From Desulfobulbaceae bacterium (lineage in GTDB: Bacteria; Desulfobacterota; Desulfobulbia; Desulfobulbales; VMSU01): DNA of 64,000 nucleotides. The stretch is taken from positions 1-64,000 of the forward strand of contig JADGBM010000004.1 in the NCBI GenBank assembly GCA_015231515.1, given 5' to 3'. Positions 17,476 to 26,408 of the stretch are shown here, in pieces. Position numbers and translations under genes: made by a program. Position 1 is the first letter of the stretch, and each line of letters opens with the position of its first letter. The notes beneath the pieces are model-generated. The model was not told the origin of the DNA. It saw only the letters and a list, made by a program, of their open reading frames with translations, and did no database searches.

Positions 17476-19098
17476 ATGTTTTCATCTAAAAACAGATATA
17501 TGGCATTTATTTTGGTATTGCTGACTGCATGCATGTGGTGCGGAAATGCCAGTGCGATAACTGTTGCTGTGTTTCCTGTAGATGATCTTAGCATGGGACA
17601 TAACAGTGTGAACAAGGAAATCTCTCAGTTCTTGGTGGATGAAATTTCTAAAAAGGGTGTTGAAATTATTGAGCCTCAAAAAATATTTGAATATATGAGT
17701 CAGAAAAACATAAAACAAGTTGGTCACTTGGAAACGAAAGATATTATGGGCGCAAGGGTCGCTCTTAGTGCTGATCTTGTGATATTAGCGAGTGTTTGCC
17801 AGAAAAGCCTGGATCCGTCTGCGCTTGGCGTCTCTATTCAACTGATCAGAACAAGCGATGGGAAAACCATCTGGGCTAATACTGCAGCGGTAAGTCGAGG
17901 AAGTGAGCAACGATTTCTCGGAACAAAAACGCCGAAGACCATTGATGACATTAAGCCTATTGTCGCAAGTAAACTTTTCTCTGGATGGCCTGCGGATCTG
18001 GATTTTACAGCTGGACAAGAGCTAGCTGGCCTTCAAGTAGCCGCAGTTAAAGAAACAACATATCTTGAGGTTGACTCTGTTTTTTTTAGTCCAAAAGTTG
18101 TTAGGCCTGGGCAGGAAGTAAAATGTACTATCCGTTTTAAATCGACGGCTAATCAATCAAGCGCTGCTAAAGTATTCATTAAGGTTGGCAATCGGGTGCA
18201 TTTAGCCTCCTCCGATGACGGTGTGTACTATAATGCTGCATGGGTTGGTTCTGGGTCTAAACAGGGTTCAAGTGTTGAGATTGCGATGAATGAGTCCTCG
18301 CCGACAGTATTAAACGAGGTCTGGAGTGGGGATGTTGTTGATGCGGATTATCCTGTCAGCCTTATTCTTGATTGGCCTTCAGGTAAGCGTGATGAGTCTT
18401 TCTTGGGATCGTATGTGGTCGACAGCCGACCACCTGACGTTTCGATGAGAGTTCAGGGTAAAGTCATCAACGGAATGGTTAGTTTCCGAGATGAAATTCC
18501 AATTACAATCCACTTTAAACGGAGTGAACCTGTAAAAAAATGGGAGTTTGAGGTTGTCGATAAAAATGGAGATACCGTCCTTCGTGAAAGAGGAAGTTCA
18601 ATGCCCCCAGATTTTAAATGGCGAGGACAAAATGGTAAAAACCTACGATCTGACAGCGGAATATATACAATCAGCATGAAGGTTTGGGATAGGGCCGGTA
18701 ATGTTGGTGTTGCCAGAGAAAATGTTCGTTTATTAGATCTGAAACCAGTAGTTGCAATTAATATTGAAAAAAGTGACAATAATACACTGTATGCTTCATT
18801 AATCTCAAACGATAATATCCCCGTTATGTCATGGCGGATGGAACTGTGGGATCATGATAATCAACTGTTAAAAACTTTTAAGGGGCAGACTCTTCCTGTG
18901 AAATTCAGCTTACCGACATTCAATGATAGCGTTGACAAAGAAAAAATTGCCTGTATTCTCAAAGTAGATGATCTGCTTGGCAGTAAGTCATTTACCAAAT
19001 ATAAAAACATTTTCTCTCAAGTCTCTGACGAATCCGATGATGATCAAGGTTCACTCGATTCTGCTATTGAATCAGATGATTGGCATGCTGATTTTTGA
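17476..19098 (+). CDS. Exported CsgG/LpoB-like protein with C-terminal Ig-like (FlgD-type) domains
   Basis: A 540-aa exported protein. The N-terminal third (about residues 27-170) follows the CsgG/LpoB pattern (I-T-V-A-V-F-P-V-D-D-L, A-D-L-V-I-L-A-S-V, I-Q-L-I-R-T-S-D-G-K-T-I-W). The rest is beta-sandwich-like, including a FlgD/FN3-type segment (W-R-G-Q-N-G, S-G-I-Y-T-I-S-M-K-V-W-D-R-A-G-N). The signal ends in A-S-A, but L-T-A-C at 16-19 could be a lipobox, so lipidation is undecided. First gene of the sigma-54-driven operon. Probably a periplasmic or outer-membrane assembly factor; specific role unknown. Confidence 0.75.
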   Translation: MFSSKNRYMAFILVLLTACMWCGNASAITVAVFPVDDLSMGHNSVNKEISQFLVDEISKKGVEIIEPQKIFEYMSQKNIKQVGHLETKDIMGARVALSADLVILASVCQKSLDPSALGVSIQLIRTSDGKTIWANTAAVSRGSEQRFLGTKTPKTIDDIKPIVASKLFSGWPADLDFTAGQELAGLQVAAVKETTYLEVDSVFFSPKVVRPGQEVKCTIRFKSTANQSSAAKVFIKVGNRVHLASSDDGVYYNAAWVGSGSKQGSSVEIAMNESSPTVLNEVWSGDVVDADYPVSLILDWPSGKRDESFLGSYVVDSRPPDVSMRVQGKVINGMVSFRDEIPITIHFKRSEPVKKWEFEVVDKNGDTVLRERGSSMPPDFKWRGQNGKNLRSDSGIYTISMKVWDRAGNVGVARENVRLLDLKPVVAINIEKSDNNTLYASLISNDNIPVMSWRMELWDHDNQLLKTFKGQTLPVKFSLPTFNDSVDKEKIACILKVDDLLGSKSFTKYKNIFSQVSDESDDDQGSLDSAIESDDWHADF

Positions 19099-19104
19099 TT
19101 TTCT

Positions 19105-19719
19105 ATGCCTTTGCCTTCTCCTAAGTTTACCTACACGTTATTTTTATTCTGCTTCTTCTTGTCTTCTCTCCCTGGTTGTGTTTCTCCATCTAAAATACCA
19201 GAGATCCAGCAGTTGAATCGATTGCCGCGCAGCATTTGCAAAATAGCCGTACTTCCTTTTCTAAACGAAAGTGAATATCCTCGCGGGGACATAATTTTTT
19301 ATAGAATATTTATGGCAGAACTAAATAAGGGCCAAGAGTACTTAATTGTTCAAGAAGGTGATGTCCGTAAAATATTTAGACAAATGCGTATTTCTCCCAA
19401 AAGCAACCCGAATCTTGAGCAATTACAGATTCTTGCTGATCGACTGAGTGTCGATGCGCTTGTAGTTGGTAAAATAATATCGATGGATGAATTACAAGGA
19501 CCTTTGCTCACTGAACCAGAGCTTGCTGTCGATATACAGCTTGTTGATGCATCTTCTGGCAAGATAATTTTAACGACCTACCATGCCAGGAAAGGAGAGG
19601 ATTTTCGTAAGGTAATGCATTTTGGACTTGTTAATACTTTAACTGAGCTTTCTGGTAATGTTGCCCACGAAATAATTGAAATATGGAAAGAAAAGGGTTT
19701 GGCCAAATGTTACGAATAA
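19105..19719 (+). CDS. CsgG/LpoB-like lipoprotein
   Basis: A 204-aa lipoprotein with lipobox L-P-G-C. The body shows I-A-V-L-P-F-L-N-E-S-E-Y, L-S-V-D-A-L-V-V-G-K-I and V-D-I-Q-L-V-D-A-S-S-G-K-I-I, the strands expected of the GNA1162/LpoB/CsgG group. It begins 6 bp after the previous CsgG-like gene and overlaps the next gene by 13 bp, so the three are probably translated together. Partner of the other two related proteins (16498, 17476). Confidence 0.78.
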   Translation: MPLPSPKFTYTLFLFCFFLSSLPGCVSPSKIPEIQQLNRLPRSICKIAVLPFLNESEYPRGDIIFYRIFMAELNKGQEYLIVQEGDVRKIFRQMRISPKSNPNLEQLQILADRLSVDALVVGKIISMDELQGPLLTEPELAVDIQLVDASSGKIILTTYHARKGEDFRKVMHFGLVNTLTELSGNVAHEIIEIWKEKGLAKCYE

Positions 19720-21284
19720 TTTTCATAAATATCCTGTTTTTACTCTGTTTGTTTCATTCAAGCCCTTTGTTTGCAGAGTTTGATGATGACAAGATTGTAT
19801 TACGTATTGATAGCACAAACTATACGGTTTCTGATTTTAAAGCGTGGTGGGAACGATACCGGGATGATCAAGATCAGAAAATTGAAGGGATTGACACCTA
19901 TCTGGAGTGGCTTTTGTTGCTTAAAGAAGCCAAGACAATGGAGCTTGATTCTTTAGCTGAGTATCGTCGGAAGGTAGATGTTTTTATTAAATCAAGGACG
20001 TTGATGCTCTTGCAAAATGATGAAATTGATTCAAAAATTGACCTTTCTGACAGTCGTCTGTACGATCAATATCTGCAAGAGTATGTGCCGAGAAGACTGG
20101 TGGCATTAGTTGAATGCTCAAACAGTTCCAGTGCTGATAAGTTAATTCGTAGTATTGGCTTAAAATCAAATATTTCTCATATAAGTGAATTTGCAGCCCA
20201 GAATCAGGATTCTTGTCGAGTTCACTCGCCACAGTGGTTGCGCCCGAACACCACTCCTGAAGCATGGAAAGGGCTTCTTGACAATATGGACTCGAACAGT
20301 ATTTCAACACCTTTTAAGCTGGACAATACCGAAGTTGGAGTTTTGTTTGTTGAAGAGCAGGTTGGGGCAGAACAAACAGATTTCATGCAAAAAAAAGGTG
20401 ATATTCTTTACAGATTAAGAAAGGAACTATCACAAAATCTGACTGAACAGTTGATCATTCGTTTGAGAAAGAAATATAATGTACGTGTTAATAAAGAGTT
20501 GATCGATGCGATTGACTTGTATTCACCGGATGAAACAGTGCTAAATGAGATAGTAATTTCCTCTGATAGAAGCAATGTAACTGTCCAGTATTTTATCGAT
20601 CAATGTCTTAAACACATCTCAATGTTTGAAAACAAAAAACGAAATAATCGCAATGATCAAGATGGCGTAAAAAATCAAATACTTAACGCAATGATCGCAA
20701 ATTCCTTGGTTTCGTGGGAGGCAATGGATCGAGACTATCAGAATAAACCACCTTTTAAAGATGAGTTACTCTTTCATAAACAGTATAGACTTGTAAAAGA
20801 TTTTGAGAAGCGCTTGTATGGTGACATCTCAGTCGATCAAAATGAAATTAATCAATATTACAGTGATAATCGAAGTGATTTTATTACTCCTGAAAAGGTG
20901 AGAATTGTGTTGCTCCAGGGCACGAATGAGGCAATTTTTAATGTCTGGACCAGAACGCTTACTGGTGGAGAACTGATGGAAGAGGCTGACAAACTTGGGG
21001 TGTCTGTCAGTATGGGGTCAGATATAGCATTGCCCATTAATCATTTTCAGTCCGAAACATTGTATGTTCTCAAAGCCTTAAATGAAGGAGATATAAGCGC
21101 TCCATACATTGAAAATGATACTACAAAATTGCTGAAACTTCTATCTCGCACAGAAAGCGGCGTCGCACCTCTCGAAAAGGTGCAAAATGAAATTGTCGAA
21201 ATATTGATAAAACAAAAAAAAGATGGTGTTCGTGCCAAGTTTTTAGATAATATGAGGGAGAAAACTAATATTAAAATAGAGTAA
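19707..21284 (+). CDS. Periplasmic SurA/PpiC-like chaperone-foldase
   Basis: A 525-aa exported protein: signal M-L-R-I-I-F-I-N-I-L-F-L-L-C-L, then a helical region with the SurA/PpiD layout (V-L-R-I-D-S-T-N-Y-T-V-S-D-F-K at the N-terminus, a long helical arm, and a C-terminal I-x-x-Y-Y-x-x-N-R-S-D-F segment as seen before parvulin domains). The parvulin-like parts (about 130-230 and 400-500) are poorly conserved, so isomerase activity is doubtful. The ATG at 19707 gives a clean signal peptide; an upstream ATG at 19683 adds eight residues. Foldase genes commonly sit beside large secreted cytochromes; it probably chaperones the 42-haem protein encoded next. Confidence 0.72.
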   Translation: MLRIIFINILFLLCLFHSSPLFAEFDDDKIVLRIDSTNYTVSDFKAWWERYRDDQDQKIEGIDTYLEWLLLLKEAKTMELDSLAEYRRKVDVFIKSRTLMLLQNDEIDSKIDLSDSRLYDQYLQEYVPRRLVALVECSNSSSADKLIRSIGLKSNISHISEFAAQNQDSCRVHSPQWLRPNTTPEAWKGLLDNMDSNSISTPFKLDNTEVGVLFVEEQVGAEQTDFMQKKGDILYRLRKELSQNLTEQLIIRLRKKYNVRVNKELIDAIDLYSPDETVLNEIVISSDRSNVTVQYFIDQCLKHISMFENKKRNNRNDQDGVKNQILNAMIANSLVSWEAMDRDYQNKPPFKDELLFHKQYRLVKDFEKRLYGDISVDQNEINQYYSDNRSDFITPEKVRIVLLQGTNEAIFNVWTRTLTGGELMEEADKLGVSVSMGSDIALPINHFQSETLYVLKALNEGDISAPYIENDTTKLLKLLSRTESGVAPLEKVQNEIVEILIKQKKDGVRAKFLDNMREKTNIKIE

Positions 21285-21357
21285 CTATTCAGGGCCACCT
21301 CATCGACTGCGACATCAGCCTGAAGAGACTGTTGGATAAATTTACAAATAATCGAAT

Positions 21358-24300
21358 ATGAAAACGAACTCAATATCTATAGCATTTTCCATACTGGCTA
21401 TTTTTGCGATATCAGCGTGTGTTGCAAGTCAGCAACAACAAACTATAAAGAGGAAAAAGCAGGATTGCCTTGATTGTCACGAGCAGTTGGCATCGCGTTT
21501 CAATGAGGGAAACGTGCATAAACCTGTCATTGATAACAATTGTGGCGCCTGTCATCTTCCACACGGATTAATTGGTGGAATTCAGCTACGATTATTACCG
21601 CCAAAACTTTGTTTAAGTTGCCACAAACAGATTGTTCAGTCATCATCAAAGGCAAAATCCGTACATCTACCTTTTAATAAAGGAAAATGCACGGAGTGTC
21701 ATGAACCACATAACAGTAAATACAATAGTCTGTTGAGTGAAAGTCCGAAAACGCTTTGTTTTTCCTGCCATAGTCAAGAGCAATTTACTAAAAAGAGTGT
21801 TCATTCACCTTTAGCTAATGGCTGTAATGATTGCCATCAGCCCCATTTTTCGGAGAATCCTTCTCTTTTGAGAGATAGTGAAACTGTTTTGTGTGCTACG
21901 TGTCATAGGAAATCACCGAAAGATTTCATGAAAACACATTTTGGCTACGATATCAGTCAGAGTAAGTGCAGCCAGTGTCACAACCCCCACAGCTCAGATT
22001 CTCCGGCCTTATTAAAAACCTTCAGTCATTCACCTTCTAATACAGGTGGATGTCAATCATGTCACACAAATACGGCAAATCTTAAACAGTTGAAAGCTGA
22101 TAAAAATTCACTCTGTTTAGATTGCCATCAGATGAGTACTGCAACGTACCAACATGAACCCTATGTTTCAAAAGTTTGTTTAGACTGTCATGCGACCCAT
22201 GCCAGTGAGTTTCAGTACATGCTAAAAGAGACCCCACAAAAACTATGTTTTTCATGTCACGATTCGTACCAAAAAATTAAACGGGGGCATAAGCCCGTAG
22301 AAAAAGGTCAATGTGTGGTTTGTCACTCCGGTCATGGCTCTGAACTGGCTAATAATTTAAAAGGTAATGAAAAGACAATCTGCCTTGGGTGTCATGAGTC
22401 GCAGCTTAATATCAATCTAAAGCATAAACCGGTTGCAGATAATAGATGCCTGCTTTGTCATTCTCCGCATGAATCGAATTTAAATAAATTGTTAAGGAAA
22501 CCTCAGCTTGAAATTTGTGGTGAATGTCACACAAATACAATGTTACAGAAAAATAGATATAGCTTGCACCGCCCCTTTGTTGATGGTGAATGTTCTGGCT
22601 GTCACACGCCCCATGGCGGTTCAAGAAGTTATCTGAAAAAGCCTGTTCGGGACGGCAATTTGTGCCAATTGTGTCATGCCGATACTAGTAATTCGATCAA
22701 AGTAACACATAAACCCTTTGCTGATGGTAAATGTGTGGAATGTCACAATCCTCATGCCGGGGAATATGACAATTTAGGCATGGAAACTGTAATAAAAAAT
22801 TGTTCTAAATGTCATGCAGATCAACTGAACCGGCAAGCTGCACAACCGACACAGCATCAGCCCTTTGCTGAGGGTAAATGTATAGAATGTCACAATCCTC
22901 ATGGTTCTAACTATGACAACAGTTTGCGCACGACCAAACTTGCTTTATGCCTGGGCTGTCATCCCGAGATTGTAGCTAATTGGAACGATGGAAAGCCACA
23001 TCAGCCAGCAGCAAAGAATTGTTCGATATGTCATCTGTCTCATAGTTCCGAGAGAAAGGGGCTCCTTAATAATACCATCGAGGTTCTCTGTGCGAGTTGT
23101 CATGAAATCTCCTCAGAAGAGATGAAAAGACTCCACTCGGGGATTCTGCCAAGTGCGAACAGTTGCAACTCTTGCCATGATTCACATGGCAGTCGTGAAG
23201 TTGGAATGACCTATACGGTCAGTCACACTCCATTTGCTGAAAAAAAATGTGATGAATGTCACGTTAAGTTGAAAGGAAAATTAAAGCATATTGATTCTTC
23301 CAAAGAGTCGCTTTGCTTCACCTGTCATTCGCGGAATATTCTTAATGGCAAAGTGGTTCATGCACCGGTTGTAAAGGAAAAATGCACTGTTTGTCATAAT
23401 GTGCACGCTGCTCCCTATCAAGGTTTAACGAAACAAAATGCCGGTTATTTATGTGTTGGATGTCACCTTGAATTATCAGAGAAGCAAACACATCAGCATC
23501 AACCGTTTAAAAAGAAGCAATGCTTAAAATGCCACAACGCCCACTCCTCAGAGACTATAGGGCTTGTGCCGATTGACTTGACGAAAGTTTGTGCTGAGTG
23601 TCACCAGGAGGTTGTACAACCATATAAATATACTCATAAGCCTTTTGCGGAGGGAACATGCTCTGGCTGCCATGATTCTCATGGGTCTGATGAGATGCAG
23701 CTTTTAAAGGAAAAAACAGATTCTTTATGTTTTGGTTGTCATGGAAACGTTTCTAAGAGCGAGAGCCATCTGTTTAAACAAGATATTAAAAATTGTTTGA
23801 GTTGTCACAATCCACACGGCAGCGACAATAGATTTCTAATACGAAATGTGCAACATTCGCCATTTAAAAAGGGTTGTTCCACCTGCCATAGCTCAGGTAA
23901 AACTGTCCCTAAAGAAATTTGTTTTAAGTGTCACCCTCAAGTTAAAGAATCAAGAAATTTAATACATAATCATCTTTCAGACTCAAATGGCAACAGCTGT
24001 ATTAATTGTCATAGTCCTCATGCGGGAGATGATTCTAGTTTACTGGTAGGCTCACAAAAAGTTGTTTGTGTTCCTTGTCATATCGATTCATTTGAAAGTC
24101 ACGCCAATTCCTTAAGTAAACACGTAAAAATTAATAGGTGTAGTGACTGTCATGTTGCTCATGGAAGTGATGGCCCAGCCATGATAAAAGGTAACGAAAT
24201 CTCAGTGTGCTCAGCCTGTCATTCATCTCATGGCGAATTCAGCCATCCGATTGGAGATACCATAATTGATCCGAGAAACAATCAGCCAATGACATGTGTA

Positions 24301-24390
24301 ACCTGTCATGATCCTAAGGGCACACTCTATCCCTATCAGTTGAAGCTAGACGGTGAAAAAGCACTTTGTGTGCAGTGTCATAATTATTAA
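21358..24390 (+). CDS. Giant multihaem cytochrome c lipoprotein (42 CXXCH motifs)
   Basis: A 1010-aa protein with a lipoprotein signal (lipobox I-S-A-C, Cys21) and 42 CXXCH motifs by direct count, one per ~24 residues. Most are in the doubled-CXXCH pattern: a C-x-x-C-H followed by N/S-P-H-G/S, a ~20-residue spacer ending L-C-x-x-C-H, and an H-x-P-F/V segment supplying likely distal histidines. No non-canonical motif occurs. The lipid anchor suggests the outer membrane, facing either the periplasm or the outside. Nothing suggests enzyme activity; it reads as a long electron wire. Upstream is the SurA-like gene, downstream a propeller gene; both are typical partners. The related Geobacter OmcN-type proteins have fewer haems as far as I recall. 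Confidence 0.93.
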   Translation: MKTNSISIAFSILAIFAISACVASQQQQTIKRKKQDCLDCHEQLASRFNEGNVHKPVIDNNCGACHLPHGLIGGIQLRLLPPKLCLSCHKQIVQSSSKAKSVHLPFNKGKCTECHEPHNSKYNSLLSESPKTLCFSCHSQEQFTKKSVHSPLANGCNDCHQPHFSENPSLLRDSETVLCATCHRKSPKDFMKTHFGYDISQSKCSQCHNPHSSDSPALLKTFSHSPSNTGGCQSCHTNTANLKQLKADKNSLCLDCHQMSTATYQHEPYVSKVCLDCHATHASEFQYMLKETPQKLCFSCHDSYQKIKRGHKPVEKGQCVVCHSGHGSELANNLKGNEKTICLGCHESQLNINLKHKPVADNRCLLCHSPHESNLNKLLRKPQLEICGECHTNTMLQKNRYSLHRPFVDGECSGCHTPHGGSRSYLKKPVRDGNLCQLCHADTSNSIKVTHKPFADGKCVECHNPHAGEYDNLGMETVIKNCSKCHADQLNRQAAQPTQHQPFAEGKCIECHNPHGSNYDNSLRTTKLALCLGCHPEIVANWNDGKPHQPAAKNCSICHLSHSSERKGLLNNTIEVLCASCHEISSEEMKRLHSGILPSANSCNSCHDSHGSREVGMTYTVSHTPFAEKKCDECHVKLKGKLKHIDSSKESLCFTCHSRNILNGKVVHAPVVKEKCTVCHNVHAAPYQGLTKQNAGYLCVGCHLELSEKQTHQHQPFKKKQCLKCHNAHSSETIGLVPIDLTKVCAECHQEVVQPYKYTHKPFAEGTCSGCHDSHGSDEMQLLKEKTDSLCFGCHGNVSKSESHLFKQDIKNCLSCHNPHGSDNRFLIRNVQHSPFKKGCSTCHSSGKTVPKEICFKCHPQVKESRNLIHNHLSDSNGNSCINCHSPHAGDDSSLLVGSQKVVCVPCHIDSFESHANSLSKHVKINRCSDCHVAHGSDGPAMIKGNEISVCSACHSSHGEFSHPIGDTIIDPRNNQPMTCVTCHDPKGTLYPYQLKLDGEKALCVQCHNY

Positions 24391-24416
24391 CCAACAAACT
24401 AACCAGGAATGAACCA

Positions 24417-25310
24417 ATGTGTTACAGAAAACGGATCATTTTCTTCCTGAGCGCAGTGCTTTTTGGGATTTTGCTGAGTTCTAATTCTGTTTTTGCCGGT
24501 GAGGCAGATTCATGGGTTTATTCATTTAGTATGGGGGCTGGCAAGAACAATATTCCTTTAAAAAACCCTCAGTCGTTGTTTGTCGATATTACGACTGAAC
24601 GGTATTATATTGTTGATAGTGGAAACAATAGGCTGCTCTCTTTTGATAAGAATGGTTTGCCTCTTCATTCATTTGATGCCAACGGTGATTTTGATAAGCC
24701 TGTCGACATGATTAAAGGGGATGCTGAAACTCTATACGTGATCGAAAAAGGTAAAGGGAGTGTCACCAGAATTAATTTGAAAAACCGTGAGGTTGAGCCG
24801 CTTTTCTTAACTGTTGCCAATAAATTGCTTTATCCGCAAAGAATTACCAAATCGGATAGCACAGTGTTGGTGCTCGATAAGTTGAGCGGTAGTATTTTTA
24901 TGATTTCTGAAAAATTTTCGCTGGTCAAACCGATTGAATGTGTCGATTGCAATGAAGCGTTTGTAGACTTTGAGATTTATGAAGAGGTTATTTATGCAAT
25001 AACTGAAAGAACTGGACGCGTTTTCACCTTTTCAACTGATGGAAAAGTTCGTGGCGAAATCTTGCTTAACCCTTCGCCTCAATTTCCTGTATCACTTACT
25101 CTTGATAAAACAAAAAATATCTATGTGTTAGAACGACACAAAGCTCAAGTTTCAGTCTATACCCCAAAAGGCAAAATAAAATACAAATTTCTCGAAAAAG
25201 GCGCAAAAGCCGGTCAGCTTAGCTATCCAATCGACATGCAATTTGATCCATGGGGCAGGTTGTGTGTTGTTGACGAGGGGAATGGACGCGTAAGCGTCTA
25301 TGACCGCTAG
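24417..25310 (+). CDS. Secreted NHL-repeat six-bladed beta-propeller protein
   Basis: A 297-aa exported protein (signal ends V-F-A-G). The rest is NHL repeats: P-Q-S-L-F-V-D...Y-Y-I-V-D-S-G-N-N-R-L-L-S-F-D and a closing L-S-Y-P-I-D-M-Q-F-D-P-W-G-R-L-C-V-V-D-E-G-N-G-R-V-S-V-Y-D. It lies 26 bp after the 42-haem gene and 8 bp before the second six-site cytochrome. NHL proteins recur next to secreted cytochromes in metal-reducing bacteria; the likely job is binding or presenting cytochromes outside the inner membrane. No catalytic residue can be named. Confidence 0.85.
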   Translation: MCYRKRIIFFLSAVLFGILLSSNSVFAGEADSWVYSFSMGAGKNNIPLKNPQSLFVDITTERYYIVDSGNNRLLSFDKNGLPLHSFDANGDFDKPVDMIKGDAETLYVIEKGKGSVTRINLKNREVEPLFLTVANKLLYPQRITKSDSTVLVLDKLSGSIFMISEKFSLVKPIECVDCNEAFVDFEIYEEVIYAITERTGRVFTFSTDGKVRGEILLNPSPQFPVSLTLDKTKNIYVLERHKAQVSVYTPKGKIKYKFLEKGAKAGQLSYPIDMQFDPWGRLCVVDEGNGRVSVYDR

Positions 25311-25318
25311 AGGAAAGC

Positions 25319-26359
25319 ATGACACCTATTCACCTGATTGTTTGCTTTTTAATCTTTTTCTGTAGTCAGGCTCAGGCAAATGTAACCGGTGTCTGTTCGA
25401 ACTGCCACGTTATGCATGCCAGCAGTGCTGGTGTTGTTAGTGGCATTGGCCCCCAGGAGGGTTTGTTGAACTCCACCTGTCTCGGTTGTCATACCGGAAC
25501 CAACACTGATGGCACATCCCACACTCCATATGTCTATTCAGGCGTAGCAATCACAGATCTTACCACGTCCCTGGCGGCAGGAAATTTCTACTTTTCAGAT
25601 AGTACCAGCCAACGATATGGTCATAACCCTCAAGAACTTCCTGGTGGTGTTGACTCCACCCTTAACGCTCCACCAGGTTGGATTACGGGATTCAGTGTTA
25701 ACGATCAGGTAGGTACAATTAATAACGCTGTTGGAGCAACAAAATTATCATGCTCTGGCGTGTATGGTTGCCACGGTCGCCATAACGGCAGCGGAGGACT
25801 TTTTGGACTTGAAGCTTCTCATCACAATAATATCACTAATAACATAGGAATGGATCAGTCGACTACCGGAAAAAGTTTTCGGTTTTTATACGGTATCAAG
25901 GGGTGGGAATCTGGAAACTACCAATTTAATGACGATGCCACAGATTATAACATCTATTATTCTGAGAATCGGGCAAGTGATGCTGCTACGGACACAGCGA
26001 CAATAAGTTATTTTTGTGCCGAATGTCATGGTATTTTTCATAGTGGTGAGTCATCTCAGCAGGGTGTCAGTGAGGACGGTTCTGCCTTTTCAAGTCCTTG
26101 GATTCGTCATCCAGTTGATGTCCAAATGCCAACTGGTACAACTGAATATAATAGCTATGTGTATACACCTGCTATACCAGTCGGCAGCAATGACATCAGT
26201 AACGGTACTATCACAGTTGCCTCAGAACGTATTGTAATGTGCCTATCATGTCATCGTGCCCATGCAAGCCCATATTATTCGAGTTTGCGGTGGAATTATC
26301 GGGGGGCATCCGGGAGTTGGACTAATGGTTGCGCTGCGTGTCATACTGAAAAAAATTAA
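25319..26359 (+). CDS. Second six-site exported cytochrome (paralogue of the one at 13089)
   Basis: A 346-aa protein with a signal peptide (cleavage at A-Q-A). It has CSNCH, CLGCH, a CX5CH site (C-S-G-V-Y-G-C-H), CAECH, CLSCH and CAACH in the same order and context as the product of 13089. The conservation of the CX5CH site in both copies, each followed by G-x-H, argues that it binds haem. The two paralogues differ in length and loops but share the R-F-L-Y-G-I and A-E-C-H-G-I-F-H-S-G-x segments. Within the long sigma-54 operon. Confidence 0.9.
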   Translation: MTPIHLIVCFLIFFCSQAQANVTGVCSNCHVMHASSAGVVSGIGPQEGLLNSTCLGCHTGTNTDGTSHTPYVYSGVAITDLTTSLAAGNFYFSDSTSQRYGHNPQELPGGVDSTLNAPPGWITGFSVNDQVGTINNAVGATKLSCSGVYGCHGRHNGSGGLFGLEASHHNNITNNIGMDQSTTGKSFRFLYGIKGWESGNYQFNDDATDYNIYYSENRASDAATDTATISYFCAECHGIFHSGESSQQGVSEDGSAFSSPWIRHPVDVQMPTGTTEYNSYVYTPAIPVGSNDISNGTITVASERIVMCLSCHRAHASPYYSSLRWNYRGASGSWTNGCAACHTEKN

Positions 26360-26408
26360 AAGGGAAACAAGAGTGCCTGGGAAACTGCATAAATTAAGCA
26401 TACGCATA

